Shown: positions 36,449-45,270 of the stretch, one piece after another
Position numbering within the stretch: position 1 is the stretch's first letter
Layout: every line of letters starts with the position of its first letter
Origin: Deltaproteobacteria bacterium
GTDB lineage: Bacteria > Desulfobacterota > Syntrophia > Syntrophales > Smithellaceae
Assembly: GCA_026388535.1 (NCBI GenBank)
Contig: JAPLJP010000137.1
Location: 1-50,845 of the forward strand
Reading direction: 5' to 3'
DNA: 50,845 bases
Made by a program: the position numbers and the translations under genes
The notes under the pieces: generated by a model
Databases searched by the model: none
What the model was told of the DNA's origin: nothing
What the model saw: only the letters and a program-made list of their open reading frames with translations

Positions 36449-36776
36449 CGTACTTACTTGTTTTCCAATCAGCCGCCTCCAGAAAACTGGAAACAACCAT
36501 AATTTCTATTTTGCTGTCTAACATTTCGGCCGCTCGCAAATCATTAATAAATCTTAGTATATGATCAACCTTTCCGTTAATATATCTGGAATCATTGCCG
36601 ACAACTGCAAAGCATATCTCGGCCATTTTGTAATTATCAAGATTGCCTGTTTCCGCGATCGAGATATTAAACTCATTTTGCGTGCGTTTTAAAATTTTGT
36701 TCAAAACACTTCTTTTTTCTTTTAAAGAGCCGCTTTCGGGGATTCGTAAATTTATGATTCCGTAACCAATAACCAT
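36438..36776 (-). CDS. DUF503 (YlxP-like) protein
   Basis: Small protein of about 112 aa found between infB and rbfA in many bacteria. It has the family pattern VIGYGIINLRIPESGSLKEKRSVL and the middle NDSRYINGKVDHILRFI. Start ATG 36776 is supported by AGGGGTG 8 nt upstream; a GTG at 36785 lies inside that ribosome site. Function is not established. It overlaps rbfA by 11 bp. Confidence 0.9.
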   Translation of the reverse strand: MVIGYGIINLRIPESGSLKEKRSVLNKILKRTQNEFNISIAETGNLDNYKMAEICFAVVGNDSRYINGKVDHILRFINDLRAAEMLDSKIEIMVVSSFLEAADWKTSKYDEF

Positions 36777-36849
36777 AAAAAGCACCCCTAAAATATTTCA
36801 GCGATAAACTTTGCGGCCTAACGCAGCAGACCTTGTGCCCTTCAGGGTA

Positions 36850-36940
36850 TGAATTTGTTTCAATCCCGCGTCGCTTCGCTCCTGGGATCAATTCTATTTA
36901 CGCTTCAAATTTCGTTTTACTCATTTTCGGCGAATGTCAT
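36850..36940 (+). repeat. modular hairpin repeat (family C) between infB and DUF503 gene
   Basis: ATCCCG with CTGGGAT around CGTCGCTTCGCT, then a degenerate linker and a CGCT...GGCGA stem, ending TGTCATTG. It matches copies at 18.6 and 41.6 kb. It lies inside the otherwise compact rimP-pnp run, in a 169-bp gap. Confidence 0.6.
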
Positions 36941-36945
36941 TGATT

Positions 36946-39576
36946 TTACTCCAGCTTCTTCTCCAGTTTTTCCGTTATATAAGATTCAATCACATCGCCC
37001 AGGTGAATATCGTTAAATCCTTCAATGCTGATACCGCATTCAAAACCAGCCAGCACTTCCCTGGCGTCATCTTTGAATCTCTTCAATGACAGAATTTTAC
37101 CATCGAAAACCACAACGCTGTCGCGAACAAGTTTCAGGTTGCCGGCGCGCATAATTTTTCCGTCGGTTACAAAGCATCCGGCGATAGTGCCGATTTTAGG
37201 CACCTTGAAAAGTTCACGGACTTCCGCCCGGCCCTGAACGACCTCTTTATATTCCGGTTCCAGTAGCCCTTCCATCGCCGCCCGCACATCCGCAATAACA
37301 TTGTAAATAATGTCATAAAGCTTTATTTCCACGCCTTCCTGCTGGGCAATCTCCACTACCCGCGCGTCGGGCCTTACATTAAATCCGATAATAATTGCTC
37401 CGGAAGCGGAAGCAAGCATGACATCCGTTTCGCTGATGGCGCCGGTGGAACTATGAATAATTTTTAGTTTTATATCATCGGTCGAGAGTTTATTCAAAGC
37501 GTCGGAAATCGCCCCTATAGACCCTTGCACGTCGGCTTTTATAATAACACCGCAATCTTTCACACCTTCTTTTATTCTTTGATACAGCTGTTCCAAAGTA
37601 ACTTTCGAAAGAGAGGATAGCTCCTTTTCTCTGGTTTTTCTCAACCAATAATCGGCAATGCCGCGTGCTTTCTTTTCATCCTCGACACAGAAAAATTCAG
37701 CCCCGGTTTGAGGGACACTGGAGAAACCGATTACTTCCACAGGCATGGAAGGCTTGGCTTCTTTGATACGCCGGCCTTGATCATCAATCATCGCCCGCAC
37801 GCGGCCAAATTCGGTTTTGGAAACAAAGGAGTCGCCTTCTCTCAGAGTGCCTTCCTGGATTAAAACCGTAGCTACGGGACCGCGTCCGCGATCCAACTTA
37901 GCCTCAATGATAATTCCTCGAGCAGGGAGATCGGGATCGGCTTTTAACTCCATAACATCGGCTTGCAGTAAAATCATTTCCAACAATTCTTCAATATTAA
38001 TTTTCTTTTTAGCGGACACCTCGCAAAAAATTGTTTCGCCTCCCCATTGTTCGGATAAAAGACCGTGTTCGGTGAGAGACTGTTTAATCTTTTCGGGATC
38101 AGCGCCGGGTTTATCAATTTTATTGATCGCCACGATAATCGGCACTCCGGCAACCTTGGAGTGATTAATGGCTTCAATGGTTTGTCCCATTACACCATCG
38201 TCCGCAGCCACAACCAAAACGACTATATCGGTTACCTGCGCTCCACGCGCCCGCATCGCCGTAAACGCTTCATGTCCGGGAGTATCCAAGAAAACTATGT
38301 CCCGTCCATTTATGTGAACATGATAAGCGCCGATAGCTTGTGTAATTCCACCAGCTTCGCCATCAATAACATTGGACTGTCTTATTACATCTAAAAGTGA
38401 GGTTTTGCCGTGATCAACATGCCCCATAATAGTAACAACCGGGGCTCGCGGTTTGAGATTTTCCGGAGTGGAAGGAGTTTTTAACACTGCTTCGTCAAAT
38501 TCCAATTCCGCCGGTTCAACCTGAAAGCTGAATTCGTTGGCCACAATGGTGGCAATATCATAATCTATGGTCTGATTAATGGCGGCCATAACATCCATAG
38601 ACATTAATTTGTTGATTACTTCACTAACCTTGATACCCATTCTTTTAGCTAACTCGCCGACTGTAATTGCTTCTCCAATCTTGATACGCCTTTTAATTGC
38701 CTTGGGAACGGTAATCTCTGTTTTTTTCATTTTGGCCGGGGCAACTTTTTTACTGTCCCGCCACTTGGTAAAAATTACCTCCTTTTCTTCATCCTGCTTC
38801 TTCAGCCTCTTTTCTATCTTTCTTTCTAAAACCTTACGGAGCGGTACTTCTTTTTCCTCTTCAATAAATACCTCTACCGAAGCCTTGCCCCTTTTCTTCG
38901 GTTTTTCCGGTGGGGGAATGGCTATTTTTTCACCGGGTTTCAGAGGGATTCTGGACGGCATCGCCTTGCCCGTTTCCGGTCTAGTAATTTTATGCTTAGA
39001 AACAATTGCCGGCTTTGCGGAAACAGGCGGCTGTTTGACTTTCCCCACCGCAGTCGTGTCCACTGCTGGCGGGACGTCAATTTTCGCTGTTGTTTCAACT
39101 TTCGGTATTTTTAACTTGAGAACAGTCGTATCCGCCGGCGGGTGGACGGCCGGTTCCGCTTTTGTTTCCGCCTTTGGTATTTTTTCCTTGGGCGAAGCGG
39201 GAGTTGGCTCGATTTCAGAAATGGGAGGTGCAGGATGCTCTTCTTTTTTAACTTTATCCTTTACCTGCAACTGTGTTGAAGGCGCTTTCTTAGGCTTTTC
39301 CGCAGGCTCCGCTTTTTTCTCCGGAACTTCTTCGGGCGGCGTCTCCACAACAGTGCGAACGGTACGGCGCCGAATTACCGTGGATTTTATTCTCTCTTCT
39401 ACGATTTCGCGAGATTCACCGGCCAGCAATTCATTTTTTATTCTTTCCACTTCGCTTTCTTCCAGCGAGGCGGAAGCGGTTTTGACCGGAATGCCAATTT
39501 TTTCCAAACGAGCGATCAGTACTTTACTTTCCAGATCAAGCTCCTTGGCTAACTCATAAACTCGCTTTTTCGGCAT
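36946..39576 (-). CDS. infB: translation initiation factor IF-2
   Basis: GTPase that places initiator tRNA on the 30S subunit. N-terminal IF2N-like helices (residues 1-50) are followed by a long Lys/Pro/Glu-rich linker (about 60-260) and a second IF2-N domain. The G domain has [19 protein letters not shown] (G1), [15 protein letters not shown] (G3) and AINKIDKP (G4), and domains II, III and IV follow. Start ATG 39576 is chosen; GGAG is 10 nt upstream, and a TTG two codons earlier is the alternative. It is about 876 aa. nusA lies 38 bp upstream. Confidence 0.97.
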   Translation of the reverse strand: MPKKRVYELAKELDLESKVLIARLEKIGIPVKTASASLEESEVERIKNELLAGESREIVEERIKSTVIRRRTVRTVVETPPEEVPEKKAEPAEKPKKAPSTQLQVKDKVKKEEHPAPPISEIEPTPASPKEKIPKAETKAEPAVHPPADTTVLKLKIPKVETTAKIDVPPAVDTTAVGKVKQPPVSAKPAIVSKHKITRPETGKAMPSRIPLKPGEKIAIPPPEKPKKRGKASVEVFIEEEKEVPLRKVLERKIEKRLKKQDEEKEVIFTKWRDSKKVAPAKMKKTEITVPKAIKRRIKIGEAITVGELAKRMGIKVSEVINKLMSMDVMAAINQTIDYDIATIVANEFSFQVEPAELEFDEAVLKTPSTPENLKPRAPVVTIMGHVDHGKTSLLDVIRQSNVIDGEAGGITQAIGAYHVHINGRDIVFLDTPGHEAFTAMRARGAQVTDIVVLVVAADDGVMGQTIEAINHSKVAGVPIIVAINKIDKPGADPEKIKQSLTEHGLLSEQWGGETIFCEVSAKKKINIEELLEMILLQADVMELKADPDLPARGIIIEAKLDRGRGPVATVLIQEGTLREGDSFVSKTEFGRVRAMIDDQGRRIKEAKPSMPVEVIGFSSVPQTGAEFFCVEDEKKARGIADYWLRKTREKELSSLSKVTLEQLYQRIKEGVKDCGVIIKADVQGSIGAISDALNKLSTDDIKLKIIHSSTGAISETDVMLASASGAIIIGFNVRPDARVVEIAQQEGVEIKLYDIIYNVIADVRAAMEGLLEPEYKEVVQGRAEVRELFKVPKIGTIAGCFVTDGKIMRAGNLKLVRDSVVVFDGKILSLKRFKDDAREVLAGFECGISIEGFNDIHLGDVIESYITEKLEKKLE

Positions 39577-39614
39577 GCGCAAAAATCTCCATATAAAATT
39601 TCTTGGTTTTAAGA

Positions 39615-40889
39615 TTATGAATCACTTTTGTTACCAGCTATTTCCTCGCTTAAAATTTTGCCTGCTGTTTCAATCCATTGCTGGGCGGTCTTCTCGCCTA
39701 TACCGGGAATTTGAGATAACAATTCGGGCTCGGTCGCGGCAACCATGGCAATGCTTTTGATGCCTTTACTGAAGAGCTTCTCCGCCATAGCCGGACCTAC
39801 TCCTGTAATCTTTGTCAGATCGTTTTGTTCTGCTTTTCCTTCCTCCTGAGCGAGAACCATTGATTCGCTTTTCATATCAATGTTCCATCCTGTCAGTTTA
39901 ACAGCCAGCCGGACATTTTGCCCGTTTTTGCCAATAGCCAGAGAAAGCTGATCATCGGGAACGATTACCGTCATCGTACGGTTTTCATCATCAACGAACA
40001 CCCTGTTAATCTTGGCCGGAGACAAGGAACTGCTTACATACTTGGGCGCGTCATCGCTGTAAGGAATAATGTCTATTTTTTCGCCGCGTAATTCCTGCAC
40101 CACGCTTTGGACGCGCGAACCTCTCATGCCCACACAAGCGCCTACAGGATCAATATCCTTATCCTTGGATCTGACGGCGATTTTTCCTCTTTTCCCCGGT
40201 TCCCGGGCCACGTTGATAATCTCAATAAGGCCCTCCGAAATTTCCGGAACCTCCACTTCAAAAAGCGCTTTCAAAAATGACGGATGCGTGCGGGAAAGGA
40301 GTATCTGTAATCCTTTGGTATTCTTCTTTATTTCAACGATGTAGGCGCGGATTCTTTCACCGCGCTTATAAGTTTCGCGATGAATTTGTTCAGACATAGG
40401 CACAACGCCTTCCGCGCGTCCGAGATTGACAATAATACTGCCGCCTTCAAATCTCTGAACAAAACCGTTTACCAATTCGCCTTTTCTGTCTTTATATTCT
40501 TCATAAATATTTTCGGATTCCGCGTCTTTGACTCTTTGAATAATTATCTGCTTGGCCATCTGCACGGCAATCCGGCCGAAGGAACTGGTTTCAATTTTCA
40601 TTCCGAGGCTGTCGCCGGGCTCTGCTCCTTCATCAAGAGTTTTTCTCGCTTCTTCCCTGGAGATTTGTGTTTCAGGATCAAGGACTTTATCGACAACTGT
40701 CTTGAACTGAAAAACTTCAACCTCTCCGGTCTCATCGTTATAATGAGCTTCGATATCCACTTTCTGTCCGAATTTTTTACTTGCCGCCGTAAGCATTGCC
40801 GCTTCGAGGGCTTCGGTAATAATCTCTTTATTTATACCTCTGTCCTTACCCATCTGCTCGATCAGACGTTTAAGTTCTGGCAACAACAT
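39615..40889 (-). CDS. nusA: transcription termination/antitermination factor NusA
   Basis: RNA polymerase-associated factor. The N-terminal domain (1-130) is followed by an S1 domain (about 135-200, [21 protein letters not shown]) and two KH domains (about 205-345, with [19 protein letters not shown] and [18 protein letters not shown]). A C-terminal helix-hairpin-helix pair ([30 protein letters not shown]) follows. 424 aa. It sits in the standard rimP-nusA-infB order; NusA could act on the terminator-like leader upstream of rimP. Confidence 0.97.
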   Translation of the reverse strand: MLLPELKRLIEQMGKDRGINKEIITEALEAAMLTAASKKFGQKVDIEAHYNDETGEVEVFQFKTVVDKVLDPETQISREEARKTLDEGAEPGDSLGMKIETSSFGRIAVQMAKQIIIQRVKDAESENIYEEYKDRKGELVNGFVQRFEGGSIIVNLGRAEGVVPMSEQIHRETYKRGERIRAYIVEIKKNTKGLQILLSRTHPSFLKALFEVEVPEISEGLIEIINVAREPGKRGKIAVRSKDKDIDPVGACVGMRGSRVQSVVQELRGEKIDIIPYSDDAPKYVSSSLSPAKINRVFVDDENRTMTVIVPDDQLSLAIGKNGQNVRLAVKLTGWNIDMKSESMVLAQEEGKAEQNDLTKITGVGPAMAEKLFSKGIKSIAMVAATEPELLSQIPGIGEKTAQQWIETAGKILSEEIAGNKSDS

Positions 40890-40961
40890 TTACAAATTCC
40901 TCCCTTTTTTAGCTGACATATTATAGAATTTCAGCCTGCTGGCGTTAATTCCCTGTTTAAT

Positions 40962-41432
40962 TTATCCTGCATCGGCAAGATTTGCTTTCGCAACATCCGG
41001 CAGGGGAATCCGGTAAATTTTTCCGGCGATGTCTATCAAAACCATTTCCTGGCCGCCATCCTTGATGTAATCCACAAGAATGCCGTGAAAATTTTTAACA
41101 CCTTCAATCTTTACGTTTGTTTTAATATTTACTCTGGAACCTTTATATTTTACAAAATCCTGATCGCGCGATATCGGCCTATCGAAACCGGGCGACGAAA
41201 CTTCCAGTGTGTAAGCGCCCTTAATAACATCGCGGATATCAAAAATGTCGCCTAACTGATTGCTGATATTCGTACAATCATCAAGCGTAACTCCACCTTC
41301 CTTATCCAGAAAAAGCCGGATGATCCAGCGCGAATGCATTTTTATACATTCCACGTGAATCAACTCCATCCCTTCAGAGGCGACAACCGGTTCGGCCAAC
41401 TGCCTGATTTTTTCTTTTACATCATAATCCAT
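40962..41432 (-). CDS. rimP: ribosome maturation factor RimP
   Basis: 30S maturation protein of 156 aa. IRLFLDKEGGVTLDDCTNIS and YTLEVSSPGFDRPI are hallmark blocks, and the C-terminal SH3-like domain contains FHGILVDYIKDGG and YRIPLPDVAKANL. It is the first protein gene of the operon. The ATG follows a hairpin with a T-run by about 10 bp, so the leader structure may limit access or read-through. Confidence 0.95.
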   Translation of the reverse strand: MDYDVKEKIRQLAEPVVASEGMELIHVECIKMHSRWIIRLFLDKEGGVTLDDCTNISNQLGDIFDIRDVIKGAYTLEVSSPGFDRPISRDQDFVKYKGSRVNIKTNVKIEGVKNFHGILVDYIKDGGQEMVLIDIAGKIYRIPLPDVAKANLADAG

Positions 41433-41442
41433 AATAACTCAG

Positions 41443-41470
41443 AAAATAAAAAAGTGGGCACGGGCCCACT
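41443..41470 (-). terminator. terminator/attenuator between tRNA-Gly and rimP
   Basis: On -, AGTGGGC (41470-41464) pairs with GCCCACT (41459-41453), 4-nt loop, then TTTTTATTTT. The T-run ends about 10 bp before the rimP start codon. It may terminate the tRNA transcript or attenuate the rimP-nusA operon. Confidence 0.75.
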
Positions 41471-41587
41471 CATCAATACAACATTATCGATGGTTTGACA
41501 TTTTGCTAACATATCACTGCGGACAAAGCAAGCAAAATATTGAGGTGGATTAGAGTCGTTTCTATAAATAAATTGTATAAATTATCC

Positions 41588-41684
41588 GCCTCATTATCCC
41601 CCTTGTGCTTCGCACAGGGGATAATTCCACTTGCGCTTCGAACTTCGTCCCGATTCATCGGGACTCGTTCTTAGCGAGTGTCAT
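41588..41684 (+). repeat. modular hairpin repeat (family C)
   Basis: TTATCCCC with GGGGATAA, loop CTTGTGCTTCGCACA, then linker TTCCACTTG. The second module has GAA/TTC and CGCT/AGCG arms around CCCGATTCATCGGGA, ending AGTGTCATTATGG. It abuts the tRNA-Gly 3' end. Confidence 0.7.
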
Positions 41685-41686
41685 TA

Positions 41687-41761
41687 TGGAGCGGGCGACC
41701 GGGCTCGAACCGGCGACGTCCAGCTTGGGAAGCTGACATTCTACCACTGAATTACGCCCGC
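41687..41761 (-). tRNA. tRNA-Gly (anticodon CCC)
   Basis: On - the acceptor arms GCGGGCG and CGCCCGC pair perfectly, followed by T and an encoded CCA. The D arm contains TTCAGTGGTAGAA, the anticodon loop TTCCCAA is closed by TCAGC/GCTGG, and the T arm is GCCGGTTCGAGCCCGGT. The anticodon CCC reads GGG codons. It lies upstream of rimP, where E. coli has metY, with a terminator-like hairpin between. Confidence 0.95.
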
Positions 41762-41825
41762 TCAGATAAAAAATTATCGGGAATGGAATCTTATTCAACC
41801 AACCCTATTTGTCAAGGTGTTTTTA

Positions 41826-42066
41826 ATGAGACTCCAATTCCGAAAGCGAAGCGCAGCGGAATTGGCTAGTCGAATTATCCCCTGAGCAAAGCGAATGGGG
41901 ATTTGAGACTTAATGAGACTCAGATATTACAAACAAAGTGCGGTAATATCTGTCAGTCGAATTATCCTACAGGCGAAGCCATGTAGGACAGAACCTATAT
42001 TGTAGAGCGAGCAAGTCGTAGTGAGACTCCAAAACATTTCGGTTCAAGCTACAAGCTTGAACCAGC
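41826..42066 (-). repeat. modular hairpin repeat array (family C), inverted copy
   Basis: Read on -, stems CCAATTCC with GGAATTGG, ATCCCC with GGGGAT, CAGATATTAC with GTAATATCTG, and GTCCTAC with GTAGGA are joined by AGTCTCATTA, ATAATTCGACTAG and similar linkers. GGTTCAAGC with GCTTGAACC closes the left side. Stems covary and linkers are constant. Confidence 0.75.
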
Positions 42067-42084
42067 AAAATATAGCCATTTAAT

Positions 42085-42130
42085 GTCCTCCGCTGGCGGA
42101 GGTGTCACGCAGTGACGGAGGTGGATAAAA
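42085..42130 (-). repeat. 45-bp CCTCCG repeat, copy 2
   Basis: Inverted near-identical copy of 11445-11489. A related G+C-rich palindrome with CCCCCGCCAGCGGGGG follows at about 42185-42205. The rest of 42131-42268 shows no gene. Confidence 0.75.
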
Positions 42131-42268
42131 TTCACGTAATGCGTAACTGACCGATATTCGGTATGTTTCAAAAACTTCCACCCCCTGCCCCCGCCAGCGG
42201 GGGACTTTACTCATACGCAGAATCAATATTTGCAATTACGACACTGTCTCGAAGACGGGAATGACAGC

Positions 42269-43859
42269 TTAGGGATTTCTTACAGGTTTATCATCCGGCG
42301 ATACGGAGATTTCCAGAATCCGATCCACGTTAAAGACTCTTTTTTGATTACGCTCCAGACAATAGGCTCCTAATCCCAAAAACGAATGTCCGTTGTATTC
42401 CATATCCTCTATCACCACCGGCCGGACTATACGTTTTGATTTTTCATCTTTTGCTTTCAGGTAAACAATTTCAATAGTTTGCTCTTCTTTAATCGCCCGG
42501 TACAGCATGGTCAGCTTGTCCTCGCGGTTGCAGGTAAGTGCGGCTTTGGCATACTGCATGCCGGTCAAAAATTTTACCACCCGCCAATCCATCAGAATAT
42601 GATTTTTCTTCAGCGGTTCTTTAAGGACGATTCCATCCAGCGTCGTGCAGCGGGAAAGAGCCACATACATCTGCCCGTGAGCAAAGGTGCCTCTACCCAC
42701 GTCAATGACAACTTTTTCAAAAGTTTTCCCTTGGCTTTTATGAATAGTAACGGCAAAGGCCAGACGCACCGGATACTGGCGGAAAGACCCGACCTCTTCC
42801 GAACGCAGCTCCTCATTTTTGAGAAAGAATTTGTAGATTTTCCAGGTGTAGGGAGAAATTTGCACCGTTTCGCCGTTATCCAGTTCGGCCACGATTACAT
42901 CTTCCCCTTCCTCGTCCTTTTCAAATTTTTTCACCTTGCCGATTGTCCCGTTAATCCACTGCCCGTATGAATCATTATTGAGCAGCATAATCTGCGCGCC
43001 TTTTTTGAGTTTCAGCTCGACCGCCGTCGGCATGGATTCTTTGCCAAACTCTCCGTCAACCATGCCTTGCGCTTTCCATATTTTGCCGGACAATTGGGCC
43101 AGCCTGTCTTCATTGATCTGATCAGACATATCGTTAGTGCTGGTAAGCGAAATATAAAATTCATTCGCGGACACTTCAAAAGACGGATTACAGCGCTGAT
43201 TGAACAGCGCAATATCGTCATCCGTAATGGAATTGTTGCGGATAGTGTTGAGCAGGCGGACAAATTCGTCATCCTTCTGGCGGTAAACCTTTTCCAGTTC
43301 GATAAATTCCAGTTCCAACTGCGGAAATACTTTGGCGCTGAAAAAAAAATGGACTGGCATAATGCGAACGGAATATTTCCCGTTCGGCGCTCGAAACAAC
43401 AGGCGGCAACTGATAGAAATCGCCGATGAAGATCATCTGCACACCACCGAAGGGGCGTTTGTAATCGGAGCCGTTAAGACGCAGAAATTTATCCACACAG
43501 TCCAGCAAGTCAGCCCGCACCATGGAGACCTCATCAATGACGATGGTAGTTAATTTTTTATAGATAGATGTTTTTTCTTTGTCGGAACTCCTTTTTTTCT
43601 TGATGGCGGCAAGCGTGACATTCGGCTTGAAATGGAAAAAAGAATGAATTGTCTGCCCGCCGACATTAACGGCGGCGACACCCGTCGGCGCCAGAATAAC
43701 GGCGTTTTTTTTCGTGTTGTCACGGAAATAATTCAGCAGAGTTGATTTGCCGGTTCCGGCCCGCCCCGTGATTAAGATATTTTTATCCGTCTCTTCCATC
43801 ATATCCAGCGCGCTCTGGAACTCTGGATTGAAATCTATTTCGATGGGTTTTTTTGTCAT
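42269..43859 (-). pseudogene. PIF1-like SF1 helicase with C-terminal WYL-type domain, split by a frameshift
   Basis: The N-terminal part (start 43859) has Walker A GRAGTGKST (residues 32-40), Walker B VIDEVSM (107-113) and GDFYQLPP (146-153) of PIF1/RecD-like DNA helicases. The rest (to 42269) is in another frame and has AVTIHKSQGKTFEKVVIDVG and MYVALSRCTTLDG, motifs V and VI. The shift occurs in a run of nine A at 43341-43349 (+). Eight would join PFFF to SAKVFPQLELEF and give one protein of about 529 aa. The last 75 residues (AIKEEQTIEIVYLKAKDE..., GLGAYCLERNQKRVFNVDRI) resemble a WYL ligand-sensing domain. It may be a decayed gene, phase-variable, a programmed frameshift or a sequence error. 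Confidence 0.8.
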
Positions 43860-43926
43860 TGTTTTTCCTGCTATTTAATGTGCCAGACAGTAAACACTTA
43901 TTACGCAATACTTCAATAATAATTCT

Positions 43927-43955
43927 TTGATTTTAAATAAATATTCGTGTAAAAA
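43927..43955 (+). promoter_or_regulatory. weak candidate promoter before the cassette array
   Basis: TTGATT at 43927 and TAAAAA at 43950, 17 bp apart, match sigma70 boxes at 4 of 6 each. It is placed about 60 bp before the first cassette boundary, where an array promoter would be useful. It is weak evidence only. Confidence 0.2.
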
Positions 43956-44033
43956 TGCATCATCCCCAAAAAAGATTTTATTTCAAATCGGCATATTAAG
44001 TAATACGCATATTAATTGTTGGATTGAATAACA

Positions 44034-45170
44034 ATGGCACTCGTGACAAAAACAATTAACCAACTTCACTTTGAAGATCTAGAACCGCACAGATTTGAAG
44101 ATTTGGCTAGACAGTTAATCTATGATTTTCGAGATTGGGCTAATCTAGAAGCTACCGGAAGTGGCGGGGCTGATGATGGGTTTGATGCTCGGGCAAGGGA
44201 AGTTGTCTATGATATAGAACTTAATAATGAAGGAGATGAGGGCATATCTCAAAAAGAAGAGAGGGTTTGGCTCATTCAATGTAAAAGAGAAAAATCAATG
44301 CCACCTAAAAAGATAGAAAATTACCTAAAGGACATTTTTAATCAAAACAAAGAACCACTTTATGGCTTAATTTTTATTGCCGCATGTGATTTTTCAAAGA
44401 AGACTAGAGATGTATTCATTTCGATAGCTAGGGAACAAGGAATAAAAGAATTTCAAATTTGGGGTAAATCTGAATTGGAAGATATGTTGTTCCAACCAAA
44501 GTATGACCATCTGCTTTTTGCCTATTTTGGTATATCACTTTCTATAAGAAAAAGAACAATAAAAACAGAGTTGCGCTCTAGAATTGCCACCAAAAGAAAA
44601 GCATTAAAGGCAATCAATAATATGGGCCATTATGCGGTATTACTGAGAGACGCCAATGATAAGTTTTATCCATATAGTGGAGACGTTCCAAATTTCAAAA
44701 AGGATCCGCCTTGGCTGGTACTTAATTTCAAAGAAGAAGAACATGATGGTTTGAAGTTTTACTCAAAAAAATATATGGCTTATCTTAGTGATGATAAGAT
44801 TCATTTTGATTTTATTGATTCCATAAATATGGAGCATGTCTGGGAAAATCCATGGAGTGAAAATCACTTCGGCGTGAGTAAAATAAATCCGATTGAGGAA
44901 AAATGGCGAAAAATCCCAGAGCAAAACAGAGCATTCATCGAAATATTTAGAATTGTTCCATACGACAATATTTTAGCTATTGATGAAGACGGTGATAATT
45001 ATTTTAGAGGACCTCATTTTTACATTTCTTTCACACCCAAGGACGGTCCATTTTCACCATATTATTATGATGTAACATTATATAATTGCATTTTGGGGAA
45101 TGATCGAACTGAAATCTTTCCAAATATAAAGAATAGAATAGAATATTTCAAAAAGTTATTGAAAGATTGA
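44034..45170 (+). CDS. cassette 1: Mrr-like PD-(D/E)XK nuclease domain with unknown C-terminal region
   Basis: The 378-aa protein begins with a restriction-endonuclease-like domain. E22 (FEDLARQL), D51 (GGADDGFDAR) and Q82-C83-K84 (WLIQCKREK) fit the D/(Q)xK catalytic pattern of Mrr-type nucleases. The segment to about residue 165 (GLIFIAACDFSKKTRDVFIS, FQIWGKSELEDML) continues that fold. Residues 170-378 match nothing I recognise, with several Trp/Tyr/Phe-rich strands. It could cut DNA or act in defence, but this is inference. The ATG lies 9 bp inside the cassette with no ribosome site. The base composition is AT-rich. Confidence 0.7.
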   Translation: MALVTKTINQLHFEDLEPHRFEDLARQLIYDFRDWANLEATGSGGADDGFDARAREVVYDIELNNEGDEGISQKEERVWLIQCKREKSMPPKKIENYLKDIFNQNKEPLYGLIFIAACDFSKKTRDVFISIAREQGIKEFQIWGKSELEDMLFQPKYDHLLFAYFGISLSIRKRTIKTELRSRIATKRKALKAINNMGHYAVLLRDANDKFYPYSGDVPNFKKDPPWLVLNFKEEEHDGLKFYSKKYMAYLSDDKIHFDFIDSINMEHVWENPWSENHFGVSKINPIEEKWRKIPEQNRAFIEIFRIVPYDNILAIDEDGDNYFRGPHFYISFTPKDGPFSPYYYDVTLYNCILGNDRTEIFPNIKNRIEYFKKLLKD

Positions 45171-45175
45171 GCATA

Positions 45176-45228
45176 GCCCAACCAAAGCAATGCACCAAGC
45201 GCTGCTCTGGCTGATTTTTTCGTTAGTC
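45176..45228 (+). other. attC site 1
   Basis: R'' GCCCAAC, then a central imperfect stem, TGGCTGATTTTTTC and R' GTTAGTC. The 3' half is almost identical to attC2 to attC4. Confidence 0.85.
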
Positions 45229-45270
45229 TGAGGATTGATAATGGATATATAAACCGTTCGACAAATTTCA

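Noticed and set aside
38579-39559. Long open frame on + (326 codons) opposite infB
   Set aside because: It is antisense to the Pro/Lys-rich linker of IF-2, has no ribosome site and gives low-complexity Ser/Thr/Phe sequence, so it is a composition shadow.
43860-44033. attI site or integrase remnant left of the first cassette
   Set aside because: A GTTGGAT boundary is present, but no integrase frame or recognisable remnant lies near, and attI sites cannot be recognised reliably by eye.
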